A stretch of 64,000 nucleotides of DNA from DASSUW01 sp963774155 (GCA_963774155.1 CAVZDW010000010.1:310001-374000); one strand, 5' to 3'. Shown: positions 34,478 through 43,285, counted from the stretch's first letter. Translations and numbers: made by a program. Notes: a model not told the origin generated them from the sequence alone.

Positions 34478-35223
34478 ACGCCGAGCACCTCCATGGCCCG
34501 CTCGCGCAGCGCCACCACCTCGGCGTCGGTGCGGTGCCGCGGGCGCGGCAGCGGGACCTCGAGCGTGGCGACGACGTGCGCCGGCCGCGGCGAGAGGAGC
34601 ACGATCCGGTCGGCCAGCAGCACGGCCTCCTCGACGTCGTGCGTGACGAGCAGGACGGTGCGCGGCTCGCGGGCGAGCGCGTCGGCCAGCCAGCGCTGCA
34701 TCTGCGCGCGGGTGAGCGCGTCGAGCGCCCCGAACGGCTCGTCGAGGCAGAGCAGCGGCCGCCCGGGGAGCAGCGTGCGCAGGAAGGCGACGCGCTGGCG
34801 CATGCCGCCCGACAGCTCGCCCGGCCGCGCGCGCTCGAAGCCCTCGAGCCCGAACGCGGCGAAGTGCTCGTGCGCGGCGGCGCGGGCGGCGGCCTTGCTC
34901 GCGCCCCCCACGCGCAGGGAGATGGCGGCGTTGTCGAGCGCGTTCAGCCACGGCAGGAGGCCGTCGCGCTGGGGCATGAGCGCCGCGGGCGGAGCGTCGA
35001 TGGTGCCGCCGTCGGCCTCGGCCAGCCCGCACACGAGCTCGAGCAGCGTCGACTTGCCGCACCCGCTCGGCCCGACGACGGCCACGACCTCGTCCGGCGC
35101 GGCGCGCAGCGACACGCCGTCCAGGGCCTTCAGGGCCCCGAACGCCTTCTCCACGCCGGCGACCGTGACTCCGCCGGAAACGTCACGAGGCTCCACACCG
35201 GGAGCCTCGACTTCGGTCCGCAT
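34474..35223 (-). CDS. thiZ: Thiamine-precursor ABC transporter ATPase
   Basis: 249 residues: Walker A GPSGCGKST, Q-loop LMPQRDGLLPWLNALDN, signature LSGGMRQRVAFLRTLL, Walker B LLCLDEPFGALD and H-loop VTHD are all intact, in the TauB/SsuB/ThiZ subfamily. I place the start at the ATG at 35223 (MRTEVEAPGV). The longer alternative at 35241 falls inside the conserved core of the TPP aptamer (its TAATGCC). The aptamer's own 3' AGGGA provides the Shine-Dalgarno sequence for 35223. First gene of thiZ-thiX-thiY. Confidence 0.92.
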   Translation of the reverse strand: MRTEVEAPGVEPRDVSGGVTVAGVEKAFGALKALDGVSLRAAPDEVVAVVGPSGCGKSTLLELVCGLAEADGGTIDAPPAALMPQRDGLLPWLNALDNAAISLRVGGASKAAARAAAHEHFAAFGLEGFERARPGELSGGMRQRVAFLRTLLPGRPLLCLDEPFGALDALTRAQMQRWLADALAREPRTVLLVTHDVEEAVLLADRIVLLSPRPAHVVATLEVPLPRPRHRTDAEVVALRERAMEVLGV

Positions 35224-35226
35224 CGC

Positions 35227-35312
35227 TCCCTCCGCGGGCATTACCCCACAGGTTCGAAGGGTCAGGTCCAGCGAGGACCTATCTCAGCCGGGCGATCTCC
35301 CCAGCCCCCCTG
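35227..35312 (-). promoter_or_regulatory. TPP riboswitch (THI element)
   Basis: Read on the minus strand the conserved parts come in order: GGGGGGCTGGGG, CGGCTGAGAT, a hairpin AGGTCC/GGACCT, GACCCTTCGAACCTG, GGGGTAATGCCCGCGG and AGGGA. This matches the THI box. The last AGGGA/GGAGGGA also lies at Shine-Dalgarno distance from the thiZ ATG at 35223, so TPP binding should hide the ribosome site directly, repressing translation of the uptake operon when thiamine is sufficient. Confidence 0.95.
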
Positions 35313-35344
35313 ATTGTCGATCGCCTGTCAGCTTACACGGGACC

Positions 35345-36256
35345 ATGTTCGACGAGTCGGCGCTGGCGGCGCACCGGCGGGAGCTGCACGTGCACTGCTA
35401 CCGCATGGTGGGCTCGTTCGACGAGGCCGAGGACCTCGTCCAGGAAACGCTGCTGCGCGCGTGGCGGGCGCGCTCGGGCTTCACGGGCTCGGGACTGCGG
35501 GCGTGGCTCTACAAGATCGCCACGAACACGTGCCTGGACGCGCTGCGCGCCAGCAAGCGGCGGCCGCAGTCCGCCTCGCCGCACGAGATCCCGTGGCTGC
35601 AGCCGTACCCGGACCGGCTGCTCGACGAGATCGCGCCGCGCGAGGACGAGCCGGACGCCGTCGTCGTCGCCCGCGAGACGATCGCGCTGGCGTACCTCAC
35701 GGTCATCCAGCTGCTGCCGGCGCGCCAGCGCGCGGTGCTGATCCTGCGCGACGTGGTCGGCCTGTCGGCGGCCGAGACGGCGGATGCGCTCGACGTGTCC
35801 GTCGCCTCGGCCAACAGCGCGCTCCAGCGGGCGCGGGCCACGCTCGAGGAGCGGCTGCCGCGGCGGGACGACGCTCCGGCGCAGCCGACGGCCGAGGAGC
35901 GGGCCCTGCTCGAGCGGTTCATCGACGCCCACGAGCGCGCCGACGCCGACCTGGCCGTCGAGCTCGCGCGCGAGGACATCCGCATCACCATGCCGCCGCA
36001 CCCGTTCGTCTACGACGGCCTGGACGCGATCCGGCCGCTCATGGAGCAGGGCCTCACGGAGCCCGGCGAATGGCGCCTCGTCGCCACCAGCGCGAACCGC
36101 ATGCCGACCGCGGCGACCTACCTGCGCGCGGTCGGCGACACCGAGTTCCGCGCCTTCAAGTTCGACGTCCTGCGCATCGTCGACGGCGGCATCGCGGAGA
36201 TCACGACGTTCGACGCGACGCTGTTCGAGGCCTTCGGGCTCCCGCGGACGCTGTGA
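35345..36256 (+). CDS. ECF sigma factor with SnoaL-like C-terminal domain
   Basis: 303 residues. Sigma-2: HCYRMVGSFDEAEDLVQETLLRAWRARSGF (split: SFDEAEDLVQETLLRAW) and LYKIATNTCLDALRASKRRP; sigma-4: LPARQRAVLILRDVVGLSAAETADALD and SVASANSALQRARATLEERL. Residues about 185-303 are a SnoaL/NTF2-like domain (EERALLERFIDAHERADADL...), as in the TIGR02960/SigG-type ECF group, where this domain substitutes for or modulates an anti-sigma factor. No anti-sigma gene is adjacent. It is divergent from the TPP-controlled thi operon and its stop overlaps the LuxR-type gene that follows. Confidence 0.92.
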   Translation: MFDESALAAHRRELHVHCYRMVGSFDEAEDLVQETLLRAWRARSGFTGSGLRAWLYKIATNTCLDALRASKRRPQSASPHEIPWLQPYPDRLLDEIAPREDEPDAVVVARETIALAYLTVIQLLPARQRAVLILRDVVGLSAAETADALDVSVASANSALQRARATLEERLPRRDDAPAQPTAEERALLERFIDAHERADADLAVELAREDIRITMPPHPFVYDGLDAIRPLMEQGLTEPGEWRLVATSANRMPTAATYLRAVGDTEFRAFKFDVLRIVDGGIAEITTFDATLFEAFGLPRTL

Positions 36257-37794
36257 TGCGCTGGGACGCGGCGTACACGGCTCTGGCGGGCGCCGAGACG
36301 GGTGGAGAGCTGGAGCGGCTGGCCACCGCGGCCTACATGCTGGGCCGCGAGGAGGAGTACCTGCTGGTCCTCGAGCGCGCCCACCGGGCCCATCTCGAGG
36401 CCGGCGCGGTCGAGCCCGCGGTCCGCTGCGCGTTCTGGATCGGCCTCGTGCTGTCGCTGCGCGACGAGGCCGGGCGGGCCAACGGCTGGCTGGGCCGGGG
36501 GCAGCGCCTCCTGGAGCGTCGCGACTGCGTCGAGCGCGGCTACCTGCGGCTGCTCGCCACGCTCCACGACCCCGACCCCCGGACGGGGCACGCGGGCGCG
36601 GCGGACGCCGCCGAGGCCGGCCGCAGGTTCGGCGACGCCGACCTGACGGCGCTCGCCGTCCACGAGCAGGGCCACTGCCTCGTCCGCCAGGGGCGCATCG
36701 CCGCGGGGCTGGCGCTCCTGGACGAGGTGATGGTGGCGGTCACGGCGGGAGAGCTGTCGCCGATCGTCACGGGCCTCGTCTACTGCAGCGTGATCGACGG
36801 CTGCCGGCGGGCCCACGAGCTCCGCCGCGCGCAGGAGTGGACGGCCGCCATGACCGCTTGGTGCGAGGACCAGCCGGACATCGTCATGTTCACCGGCCGC
36901 TGCCTGGTGCACCGCGCGGAGATCATGCAGGTGCGCGGCGCCTGGCGTGAAGCGCTGGAGGAGGCCCGGCAGGCCGGGACGCGCATGGACGCGCGCGCGG
37001 CCGGCGCGGCGCTCTACCGCCAGGGCGAGCTGCATCGCCTGATGGGCGATTTCGGCGCGGCGGAGGACGCATACCGCGAGGCGAACCGCCACGGCTGGGA
37101 GCCGCAGCCGGGAATGGCCCTGCTGCGGCTGGCGCAGGGACGCGCGGGCGCCGCCGCGGCGGCGGTCCGGCGCGCGGTCGGGCAGACGGACGACCCGTCG
37201 CGGCTCGCCGCGCTGCTCCCGGCCCAGGTGGAGATCGCCATCGCGGCCGGCGAGCAGGAGGAGGCCCGGGCGGCTCGCGCAGCGCTCGAGGCCGTCGGGG
37301 CGCTGCACCCGAGCGCCCTCGTGGGCGCGACGGTGGCGGAGACGAGCGGCGCCGTCGCCCTCGCCGACGGTGACGCGCGCGGGGCGCTCACCGCTCTGCG
37401 GGCCGCCGAGCAGGCGTGGCGGGAGCTCGACGCGCCGTACGAGGCGGCGCGCGTCCGGGCGCGGGTCGCGCTCGCGTGCCGGGCGCTGGGCGACGAGGAC
37501 TCGGCGCTGCTCGAGCTCGACGCCGCGCGGACCGTCTTCGCCGGACTGGGCGCCCGGCCCGACGTGGCGCGCCTCGACCGGCTCGCCGGCGACGCCGTCG
37601 CCGGCCTGTCGCCGCGCGAGCTGCAGGTGCTCCGCCTGGTCGCGGGTGGCGCCACCAATCGCGCGATCGCGGCCGAGCTCGTGCTCAGCGAGCGCACCGT
37701 CGACCGTCACGTCAGCAACATCCTCGCCAAGCTCGGCGTGTCCTCGCGCGCGGCGGCGACGGCGTACGCGTACGAGCACGGTCTGGTTGGGTGA
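36256..37794 (+). CDS. LuxR-type regulator with TPR-like repeats
   Basis: 512 residues. The last 60 are a LuxR/GerE helix-turn-helix: LSPRELQVLRLVAGGATNRA, then LSERTVDRHVSNILAKLGVSS. The preceding about 440 residues are alanine-rich helical pairs like TPR repeats (for example YRQGELHRLMGDFGAAEDAYR), as in MalT/LAL regulators, but the usual N-terminal AAA/NB-ARC ATPase is absent. It overlaps the ECF gene stop by one base and precedes the oxidase fusion gene by 78 bp, so all three may act together. Inducer unknown. Confidence 0.88.
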   Translation: MRWDAAYTALAGAETGGELERLATAAYMLGREEEYLLVLERAHRAHLEAGAVEPAVRCAFWIGLVLSLRDEAGRANGWLGRGQRLLERRDCVERGYLRLLATLHDPDPRTGHAGAADAAEAGRRFGDADLTALAVHEQGHCLVRQGRIAAGLALLDEVMVAVTAGELSPIVTGLVYCSVIDGCRRAHELRRAQEWTAAMTAWCEDQPDIVMFTGRCLVHRAEIMQVRGAWREALEEARQAGTRMDARAAGAALYRQGELHRLMGDFGAAEDAYREANRHGWEPQPGMALLRLAQGRAGAAAAAVRRAVGQTDDPSRLAALLPAQVEIAIAAGEQEEARAARAALEAVGALHPSALVGATVAETSGAVALADGDARGALTALRAAEQAWRELDAPYEAARVRARVALACRALGDEDSALLELDAARTVFAGLGARPDVARLDRLAGDAVAGLSPRELQVLRLVAGGATNRAIAAELVLSERTVDRHVSNILAKLGVSSRAAATAYAYEHGLVG

Positions 37795-37860
37795 GATCAC
37801 CCAGCGGCGGCGACGGAGATGTTGGGTGGTTCGGCCGAAGTCGCACCGGTGGCGCGGCCG

Positions 37861-37866
37861 TACCGT
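37861..37866 (+). promoter_or_regulatory. -10 box deciding the start of the oxidase fusion gene
   Basis: TACCGT is six bases before the ATG at 37873, a leaderless layout that favours this start over the in-frame ATG at 37819. An inverted repeat CACCCA/TGGGTG lies just upstream around 37805-37836. Confidence 0.45.
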
Positions 37867-37872
37867 CGCGCC

Positions 37873-40083
37873 ATGACCACCGAAGCCACCACCCCGCGAG
37901 ACGCCCTGCTGGCGGGCGTCCCCGTCACCGAGCGGCGGCTCGACGCGGCCGGCACGTCGACGGTCGTGCTCGAAGGCGGTGCCGGTCCGCCGATCGTCCT
38001 CCTGCACGGGCCCGGCGGCAACGGCACGCACTGGGCGCGCGTGATCGGCGCGCTCACGCGCACGCATCGCGTCGTCGTCCCGGACCTTCCCGGCCACGGC
38101 GGCTCGCAGGCGCCGGAGCCGCTCGACGTCGCGGCCGTGCTCGGCTGGCTGGACGCGCTCCTCGAGGCCACCTGCGAGCAGCCGGCCGTGCTCGTCGGGA
38201 ACGCCTGCGGCGGCGCGATCTCCGCCCGCTACGCCGCCGCGGGAGGCGAGCGTCTCGCACGGCTCGTGCTCGTGGACCCGCTCGGGCTCGAGCCGTTCGC
38301 TCCCGCGCCGCAGTTCGGCGCCGCGCTGCAGGCGTTCATCGCCGAGCCGACCATGGAGACGCATGACGACCTGTGGCGGTACTGCGCGCGCGACCTCGAC
38401 CGCCTGCGCGACGGGATGGGCGAGCGCTGGTCGCCGTTTGCGGCGTACAACGTCGATCGCGCGCGCAGGCCGGCGGTCCAGGCGGCGATCGCCGGGCTGA
38501 TCGGGCAGTTCGCCTCGTCGGGCATCGCCGCGGAGGAGCTCGCGGCCATCGACGTGCCCGTCACGCTGATCCACGGCCGGCACGACCTCGCGACGCCGCT
38601 GGCCGTCGCGCAGCGCGCGAGCTCCGCCTTCGGCTGGCCGCTGTACGTGATCGAGCACGCTGCCGACATCCCGCCGCTCGAGCAGCCGGCGGCGTTCGTC
38701 GCGGCCCTGCGGCGCGCGCTGTCGGCCGACCCCGCGGCCTTCGGGCTCGCCGCACTGCGGCCCGGCGACGACGGTTTCGCCGAGGCGACGCGGTTGTGGA
38801 ACGGGATGATCGAGACGAGGCCGGCGTTCGTCGTGCGGCCGGCCGGGACGGCCGACGTCATGGGCGCCGTGGCCTTCGCCCGCGAGGCCGGTCTGCCGCT
38901 CTCCGTCCGCGGCGGCGGCCACAACATCGCCGGCCGCGCGCTGGCGCCGGGCGGCGTCACGCTCGACCTGTCGGGCCTGCGCCGGGTGGTCGTCGACCCC
39001 GAGGCGCGCACGGCGACCGTGCAGCCGGGCTGCCTGCTCGCCGACGTCGACCGCGCGGCCCAGGAGCACGGTCTCGCCACGCCGCTCGGCTTCATGTCGC
39101 AGGTCGGCGTCGCCGGCCTCACGCTCGGCGGCGGCCTCGGGTACCTCACCCGCCGCTTCGGCTGGACCGTCGACAACCTGCTCGCGGCGGAGATCGTCAC
39201 CGCGGACGGGGAGGCCCGCCGGGCGAGCCGCGACGAGCACGCGGACCTCTTCTGGGCGCTCCGCGGCGCCGGGGCCAACCTCGGCGTCGTCACGGAGCTC
39301 ACGTTCCGCCTGCACGAGGTCGGCCCGACCGTCCTCGGTGGGCTGATCGCGTGGCCGTTCGAGCGAGCCGCCGAGATCGTGCCGGCCTATCGCGCCCTCA
39401 CGGCCGAGGCGCCGCGCGAGCTGGCCGTGTGGATGAACCTCGTCCGCGCACCCGCGGCGCCGTTCGTCCCGCCGCAGTGGCACGGCGAGCGGATCGTGGC
39501 CCTGGCCGTCTGCTACAGCGGCGACGGAGCCAGCGCCGAGGAGGCGCTCGCGCCGTTGCGCGCGCTCGGCGACCCGGTGTTCGACCTCCTGCACGAGCAG
39601 CCGTACACCGAGGTCCAGTCGTACCTCGACGACACCGAGCCGAAGGGCCACCACTACTACTGGCGGACGGAGTACGCCGCCGAGCTGAGCGACGAGTTCC
39701 TTGCGACCTGGCTCGAGCTCGGCGCCGAATGCCCGATCCCCGCCGCCCAGCTCGGCTGCCTGCACGTCGGCGGCGCGCTCAACGAGCGGGCGGGCGACGA
39801 CGGCGCGGTCGGCAATCGCGACGCCCGCTTCGTCTGTGGCGTGCTCGGCGCCTGGGAGCCGGACGAGCCGCGCGCCGACGCCTTCCGGCAGTGGGTCCGC
39901 GACGCCCACGCACGGATCCGGCCGTTCGGCACCGGAGCCAGCTACGTCAACTTCCAGAGCGGCGACGAGGGAGCCGGCCGCCTGCGGGAGTCGTACGGCG
40001 TCAACTACGACCGCGTGGTCGCCGTCAAGCGCCGCTACGACCCGGGCGACCTCTTCCGCTCGTTCTCGATCCTCGACTCGTAG
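37873..40083 (+). CDS. Fusion: degenerate alpha/beta hydrolase plus BBE-type FAD oxidase
   Basis: 736 residues in one uninterrupted frame. Residues 1-285 are an alpha/beta hydrolase fold (oxyanion HGPGGNGTHW; DLPGHGGS), but the nucleophile elbow reads VGNACGGA, so Ser is Ala111, and the histidine position in IEHAADIPPLEQPAAF is Asp265; only the acid (HGRHD, Asp238) is kept. Residues about 295-736 are a berberine-bridge/6-hydroxynicotine-oxidase-type flavoprotein: VRGGGHNIAGR with His350 for covalent FAD, GVAGLTLGGGLGYLTRRFG, and the BBE tail NYDRVVAVKRRYDPGDLFRS. The oxidase half looks complete; the hydrolase half looks like a binding or structural module. Substrate unknown. Its end overlaps the convergent SDR gene by 49 bases. 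Confidence 0.88.
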   Translation: MTTEATTPRDALLAGVPVTERRLDAAGTSTVVLEGGAGPPIVLLHGPGGNGTHWARVIGALTRTHRVVVPDLPGHGGSQAPEPLDVAAVLGWLDALLEATCEQPAVLVGNACGGAISARYAAAGGERLARLVLVDPLGLEPFAPAPQFGAALQAFIAEPTMETHDDLWRYCARDLDRLRDGMGERWSPFAAYNVDRARRPAVQAAIAGLIGQFASSGIAAEELAAIDVPVTLIHGRHDLATPLAVAQRASSAFGWPLYVIEHAADIPPLEQPAAFVAALRRALSADPAAFGLAALRPGDDGFAEATRLWNGMIETRPAFVVRPAGTADVMGAVAFAREAGLPLSVRGGGHNIAGRALAPGGVTLDLSGLRRVVVDPEARTATVQPGCLLADVDRAAQEHGLATPLGFMSQVGVAGLTLGGGLGYLTRRFGWTVDNLLAAEIVTADGEARRASRDEHADLFWALRGAGANLGVVTELTFRLHEVGPTVLGGLIAWPFERAAEIVPAYRALTAEAPRELAVWMNLVRAPAAPFVPPQWHGERIVALAVCYSGDGASAEEALAPLRALGDPVFDLLHEQPYTEVQSYLDDTEPKGHHYYWRTEYAAELSDEFLATWLELGAECPIPAAQLGCLHVGGALNERAGDDGAVGNRDARFVCGVLGAWEPDEPRADAFRQWVRDAHARIRPFGTGASYVNFQSGDEGAGRLRESYGVNYDRVVAVKRRYDPGDLFRSFSILDS

Positions 40084-40817
40084 GCGGCGCGGTCGGCCGC
40101 CGTGGTCTGCGCCGTGGCGCGCTCGGCGCCCGCGAGCCGGAGCACGGCCTCGCGGGCGCGGCGGGGCAGGAGCTGGCCGGCCGTGGCGATCGCCGCGTAG
40201 GCGCGCGGGACGTAGACGTCGAAGCGCGGGCGCTCCAGCGTCGCGACGATCGCGTGCGCGACATCGTCCGGCGACAGCACGAGCCCGCCCCGCAGCGTCC
40301 CCGCGGCCAGCTCGGTGCGGACCAGCCCGGGCATGACCACCGAGAGGTCCACGCCCGAGCCGCGCAGCTCGAGGCGCACGGACTCCGACACGCCGCGCAC
40401 GGCGTGCTTGGTCGCCGCGTAGACCGCCTCACGCGGCACGCCGATGATCGAGGCGGCGCTCGCCACGTTGACCACGTGCCCCGAACCGCGCGCCACCATC
40501 GCCGGCAGGGCGAGCTTCATGCCGAGGATCACGCCGTGGAGGTTCACGTCGACCTGGCGGCGCGTCCACTCGTCGGTCTCCTCCAGGAACGGCCCGACGT
40601 GCATGACGCCGGCGTTGTTGATCAGCACGTCGATCGGCCCGGCCGCCTCGAGCCAGGCGGCGAACGACTCGCGCGACGTGACGTCGAGCGCGGGCAGGTC
40701 CCCGGCGACCACGCGGGCGCCGTGCGCCTCCAGCGCGCGGGCCGTCGCCAGGCCGATCCCACGCGCGCCGCCGGTCACGGCGACGACGAGTCCGGCGATC
40801 GGGCGACGCTCAGCCAC
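40035..40817 (-). CDS. Short-chain dehydrogenase/reductase
   Basis: 260 residues. Classical SDR: cofactor site VAVTGGARGIGLATARALEA, NNAGVM, catalytic Ser/Tyr/Lys in ASAASIIGVPREAVYAATKH, and PGLVRTEL. Asp after the second strand (VVAGDLPALD) favours NAD(H). I prefer the GTG at 40817 because the ATG at 40847 would share bases with the divergent cyclase ATG at 40846. The C-terminal 40 residues are basic and overlap the oxidase gene end. Substrate unknown; a 3-ketosphinganine reductase role would complement the lipid locus at 28-31 kb, but nothing in the sequence favours it. Confidence 0.85.
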   Translation of the reverse strand: MAERRPIAGLVVAVTGGARGIGLATARALEAHGARVVAGDLPALDVTSRESFAAWLEAAGPIDVLINNAGVMHVGPFLEETDEWTRRQVDVNLHGVILGMKLALPAMVARGSGHVVNVASAASIIGVPREAVYAATKHAVRGVSESVRLELRGSGVDLSVVMPGLVRTELAAGTLRGGLVLSPDDVAHAIVATLERPRFDVYVPRAYAAIATAGQLLPRRAREAVLRLAGAERATAQTTAADRAAYESRIENERKRSPGS

Positions 40818-40845
40818 GGCGCCGGACTGTACCTTCCGGGCGGAC

Positions 40846-41952
40846 ATGGACTGGGAAGCGGAAGGACTGCTGGACGGCTGCGCGAGCGACCGGGCCCGCG
40901 AGGCGCGCCGCAACCTGCTCGACCGGCTGCACGACGACGGGTTCGCGCTCGACGAGCTGCGGGCCGCGGTGGCCGAGGATCGGCTCGCGCTCCTGCCCGT
41001 CGAGCGCCTGCTCGCCCCCGAGGCGCGCTACTCGGCGCACGACATCGCCCGCGAGAGCGGGCTCGACCTCGAGTTCTTCCTCGCCCAGCAGCGCGCCCTG
41101 GGCCTCGCCGTGCCGGACCCCGACGAGCCCGTCTACGGCGAGCAGGACCTCGAGTCGGCCCGCATGGGCAACACGTACCGCGAGGCCGGCCTGCCGGAGG
41201 AGGACGCGCTGGAGGCGCAGCGCGTCCTCGGCCGCGGCATGGCGCGCTACGTCGAAGCCGTGACGTCGCTCGTCGGGCAGTCGGCTCTCTCGGCCGGGAC
41301 CGACGAGCGCGAGCTGGCCGCCCGCCTCGAGGCGGTCTCCAGGACGCTGCTCCCGCTCGCCGGGCCGTGGCTCGCCCACGTCTTCGCGCTGCACCTGCGC
41401 GAGGCGCTGCGCCAGGAGGTCATCACCGGCGAGCAGATGGCCAGCGGGCGGCTCGACGCGGGCCGCGACACCGCCGTCGCCTTCGCCGACCTCGTCGGCT
41501 TCACGGAGCTCGGTGAGACGATCCCGGTCGAGGAGCTGGGAAGCGTCGCCGGGCGGCTCTCCAGGCTCGCCGAGACCGTCATCGAGCCGCCCGTGAAGAT
41601 CGTCAAGGAGATCGGCGACGCGGTGATGCTCGTCTCGCCCGAGCCGGCCCGGCTGGTCGACGCCACGCTGGCCCTCGTGGAGGGCGACGGCGAGGACGGG
41701 CTGCCCGCGATCCGCGCCGGCGTCGCCTTCGGCCCGGCCGTCAACCGCTGGGGCGACTGGTACGGCTCGACGGTCAACGTCGCCAGCCGCCTGACCGGCC
41801 GGGCCCGTCCGTCGTCGGTGCTCGCCACGGAGGCCGTGCGCGACGCGGCAGGCGCCTACGAGTGGTCGTTCGCGGGCGAGAAGCGGCTCAAGGGGCTCTC
41901 GAGCCCCGTGCGGACCTACCGCGCCCGGCGGGCTACCACGTCGGACGGGTGA
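40846..41952 (+). CDS. Class III adenylate cyclase with N-terminal regulatory domain
   Basis: 368 residues. The catalytic domain (about 200-365) has both metal aspartates (VAFADLVGFTELG and KEIGDAVMLVS), the substrate-selecting Lys and Asp (VKEIGD; WGDWYGSTVN) and the transition-state Asn/Arg in GSTVNVASRL, so it should make cAMP as a homodimer. Residues 1-190 resemble the adenylate cyclase regulatory domain of Mycobacterium Rv1264, which is pH-sensitive (SAHDIARESGLDLEFFLAQQ; YREAGLPEEDALEAQRVLG). Whether pH is sensed here is inference. TACCTT lies ten bases before the ATG. The end overlaps the convergent VWA gene by 20 bases. Confidence 0.9.
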   Translation: MDWEAEGLLDGCASDRAREARRNLLDRLHDDGFALDELRAAVAEDRLALLPVERLLAPEARYSAHDIARESGLDLEFFLAQQRALGLAVPDPDEPVYGEQDLESARMGNTYREAGLPEEDALEAQRVLGRGMARYVEAVTSLVGQSALSAGTDERELAARLEAVSRTLLPLAGPWLAHVFALHLREALRQEVITGEQMASGRLDAGRDTAVAFADLVGFTELGETIPVEELGSVAGRLSRLAETVIEPPVKIVKEIGDAVMLVSPEPARLVDATLALVEGDGEDGLPAIRAGVAFGPAVNRWGDWYGSTVNVASRLTGRARPSSVLATEAVRDAAGAYEWSFAGEKRLKGLSSPVRTYRARRATTSDG

Positions 41953-43285
41953 GCGCCTTCACGAAGTCCTCGAGCTGGCGCGTCGTCCAGCACTCGTAGG
42001 CCTCGCAGAAGCGCTCGTAGGTCGCGATCACGGAGTCGCCGTAGTTCCAGTAGAGCCGCGGCTCGGGGTTGAGCCAGAACGTGCGGCCGGCATGCTCGGC
42101 GATGCGGGCGAAGACGTCGGCGCGCGGGTCGCGGCCGTTGGTGCGGGCGTCGCCCAGCACGATGACCGTCGCGCGCGGGTGCAGGTCGTCCTCGACCGCG
42201 GTCAGGAACTCGCTCCACACGCGCCCGTAGTCGGTGTAGCCGGAGACGTCGGCCACGCCGGCGTCCTTGGAGATCGCCTCGGAGGCGGCGCGGAACGACC
42301 GCTCGCGCTCGAAGACGTCGGTGACCTCGGAGATCCGCTCGACGAAGACGAACGAGCGCATCTTGCGGAACGTGTCGTGCAGCGCGTGGAGCACGCTCAG
42401 GAAGAAGACCGATGCGCTCGTGACCGAGGTGGAGACGTCGCACAGCACGTAGAGCTCCGGGCGGCGCGGCCGCCGCGGCCGGTACTTCAGGACCACGGGC
42501 ACGCCGCCGGTCTGCAGCGAGGCGCGCATGGTGCGCCGCACGTCGACGTGCGCGTGCCGCTTGCGGCCCCGCTGCTCGTGCCCCTGCGTGGCGAGCCGGC
42601 GCTTGAGCTGGGCGACCACGCGGTGCACGGCGGCGAGATCCTGGAGCGGACCGGTGGGCAGCGCACGGTCGAGCTCGGTCAGCGGGCGGCTGGGCGGCAG
42701 CGCCTGGGTGCGCTCGATCTGCGCGCGCTCGAGCTCGCGCCGCAGGTGGGCCTCGAAGCGGCGGATCTGCTCGCGGGAGAGCGGCGGCTGGTCCTGATCG
42801 GCGTCCTTGACGGGGCCGCCGGGCTCGCTGCGCAGCCCGAGCGCCCGCCGGATCCGCTGGACGTCGACGCCGAGCACGCCTGAGCCCTCGCCGCGGCGGC
42901 CGAAGGCGGCGATGGCCAGCCGCGCGAGGTCGCGCATGGCGGCCTCGTCGCCGTTGCGGATGGCCTCCAGGAGCTGGTCGCGCAGGTTGTCGAGCTCGAT
43001 CCGCTCGCCGCCGCCCAGCGCCTCGTCGCCCTCGCGGACCTCGTGCTGGAGCGCCTGCGCCTCGGCCGCGCGGAAGAAGAAGCGCTCGAACACGAGGTCG
43101 AAGATGCGCCGGTCCTCGGGCGACTTGGCCAGCGTGGCGGCCAGCGCCGCGCGGAAGTCGCCCGGCACCGTCCACGGCACCTCGCCGAGCGCGGCGAAGG
43201 CGTCGTTGAGCTCGGACGTCCCGATGGCCACGCCCTCGGCGCGCAGCGCCTCCCCGAGTGCCAGGACGCGGGCGTCGAACGTCAC
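41933..43285 (-). CDS. VWA-domain protein, CoxE-like
   Basis: 450 residues. The C-terminal half is a von Willebrand A domain with the MIDAS motif CDVSTSVTSASVFFLSVLHA (DxSxS), a later Thr/Asp region (DVSGYTDYGRVWSEFL) and VIVLGDARTNG. The N-terminal half is helical and charged, as in CoxE/YehP-type proteins. With the adjacent MoxR ATPase it forms the usual MoxR-VWA chaperone pair that inserts metal or matures other proteins; CoxD/CoxE do this for CO dehydrogenase, but no cox structural genes are here, so the client is unknown. GTG at 43285 overlaps the moxR stop by four bases. Confidence 0.88.
   Translation of the reverse strand: MTFDARVLALGEALRAEGVAIGTSELNDAFAALGEVPWTVPGDFRAALAATLAKSPEDRRIFDLVFERFFFRAAEAQALQHEVREGDEALGGGERIELDNLRDQLLEAIRNGDEAAMRDLARLAIAAFGRRGEGSGVLGVDVQRIRRALGLRSEPGGPVKDADQDQPPLSREQIRRFEAHLRRELERAQIERTQALPPSRPLTELDRALPTGPLQDLAAVHRVVAQLKRRLATQGHEQRGRKRHAHVDVRRTMRASLQTGGVPVVLKYRPRRPRRPELYVLCDVSTSVTSASVFFLSVLHALHDTFRKMRSFVFVERISEVTDVFERERSFRAASEAISKDAGVADVSGYTDYGRVWSEFLTAVEDDLHPRATVIVLGDARTNGRDPRADVFARIAEHAGRTFWLNPEPRLYWNYGDSVIATYERFCEAYECWTTRQLEDFVKALTRPTW

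Noticed and set aside
36118..39909. Very long open frame on the minus strand opposite the LuxR and oxidase genes
   Set aside because: It is a shadow of high-GC codon bias. Its translation is low-complexity Arg/Gly/Val-rich with no domain, and the plus-strand genes show clear families.
40035..40817. SDR as the missing 3-ketosphinganine reductase of the lipid locus
   Set aside because: It is 9 kb away, in a different transcriptional context, with only generic SDR motifs; nothing links it to sphingolipids.
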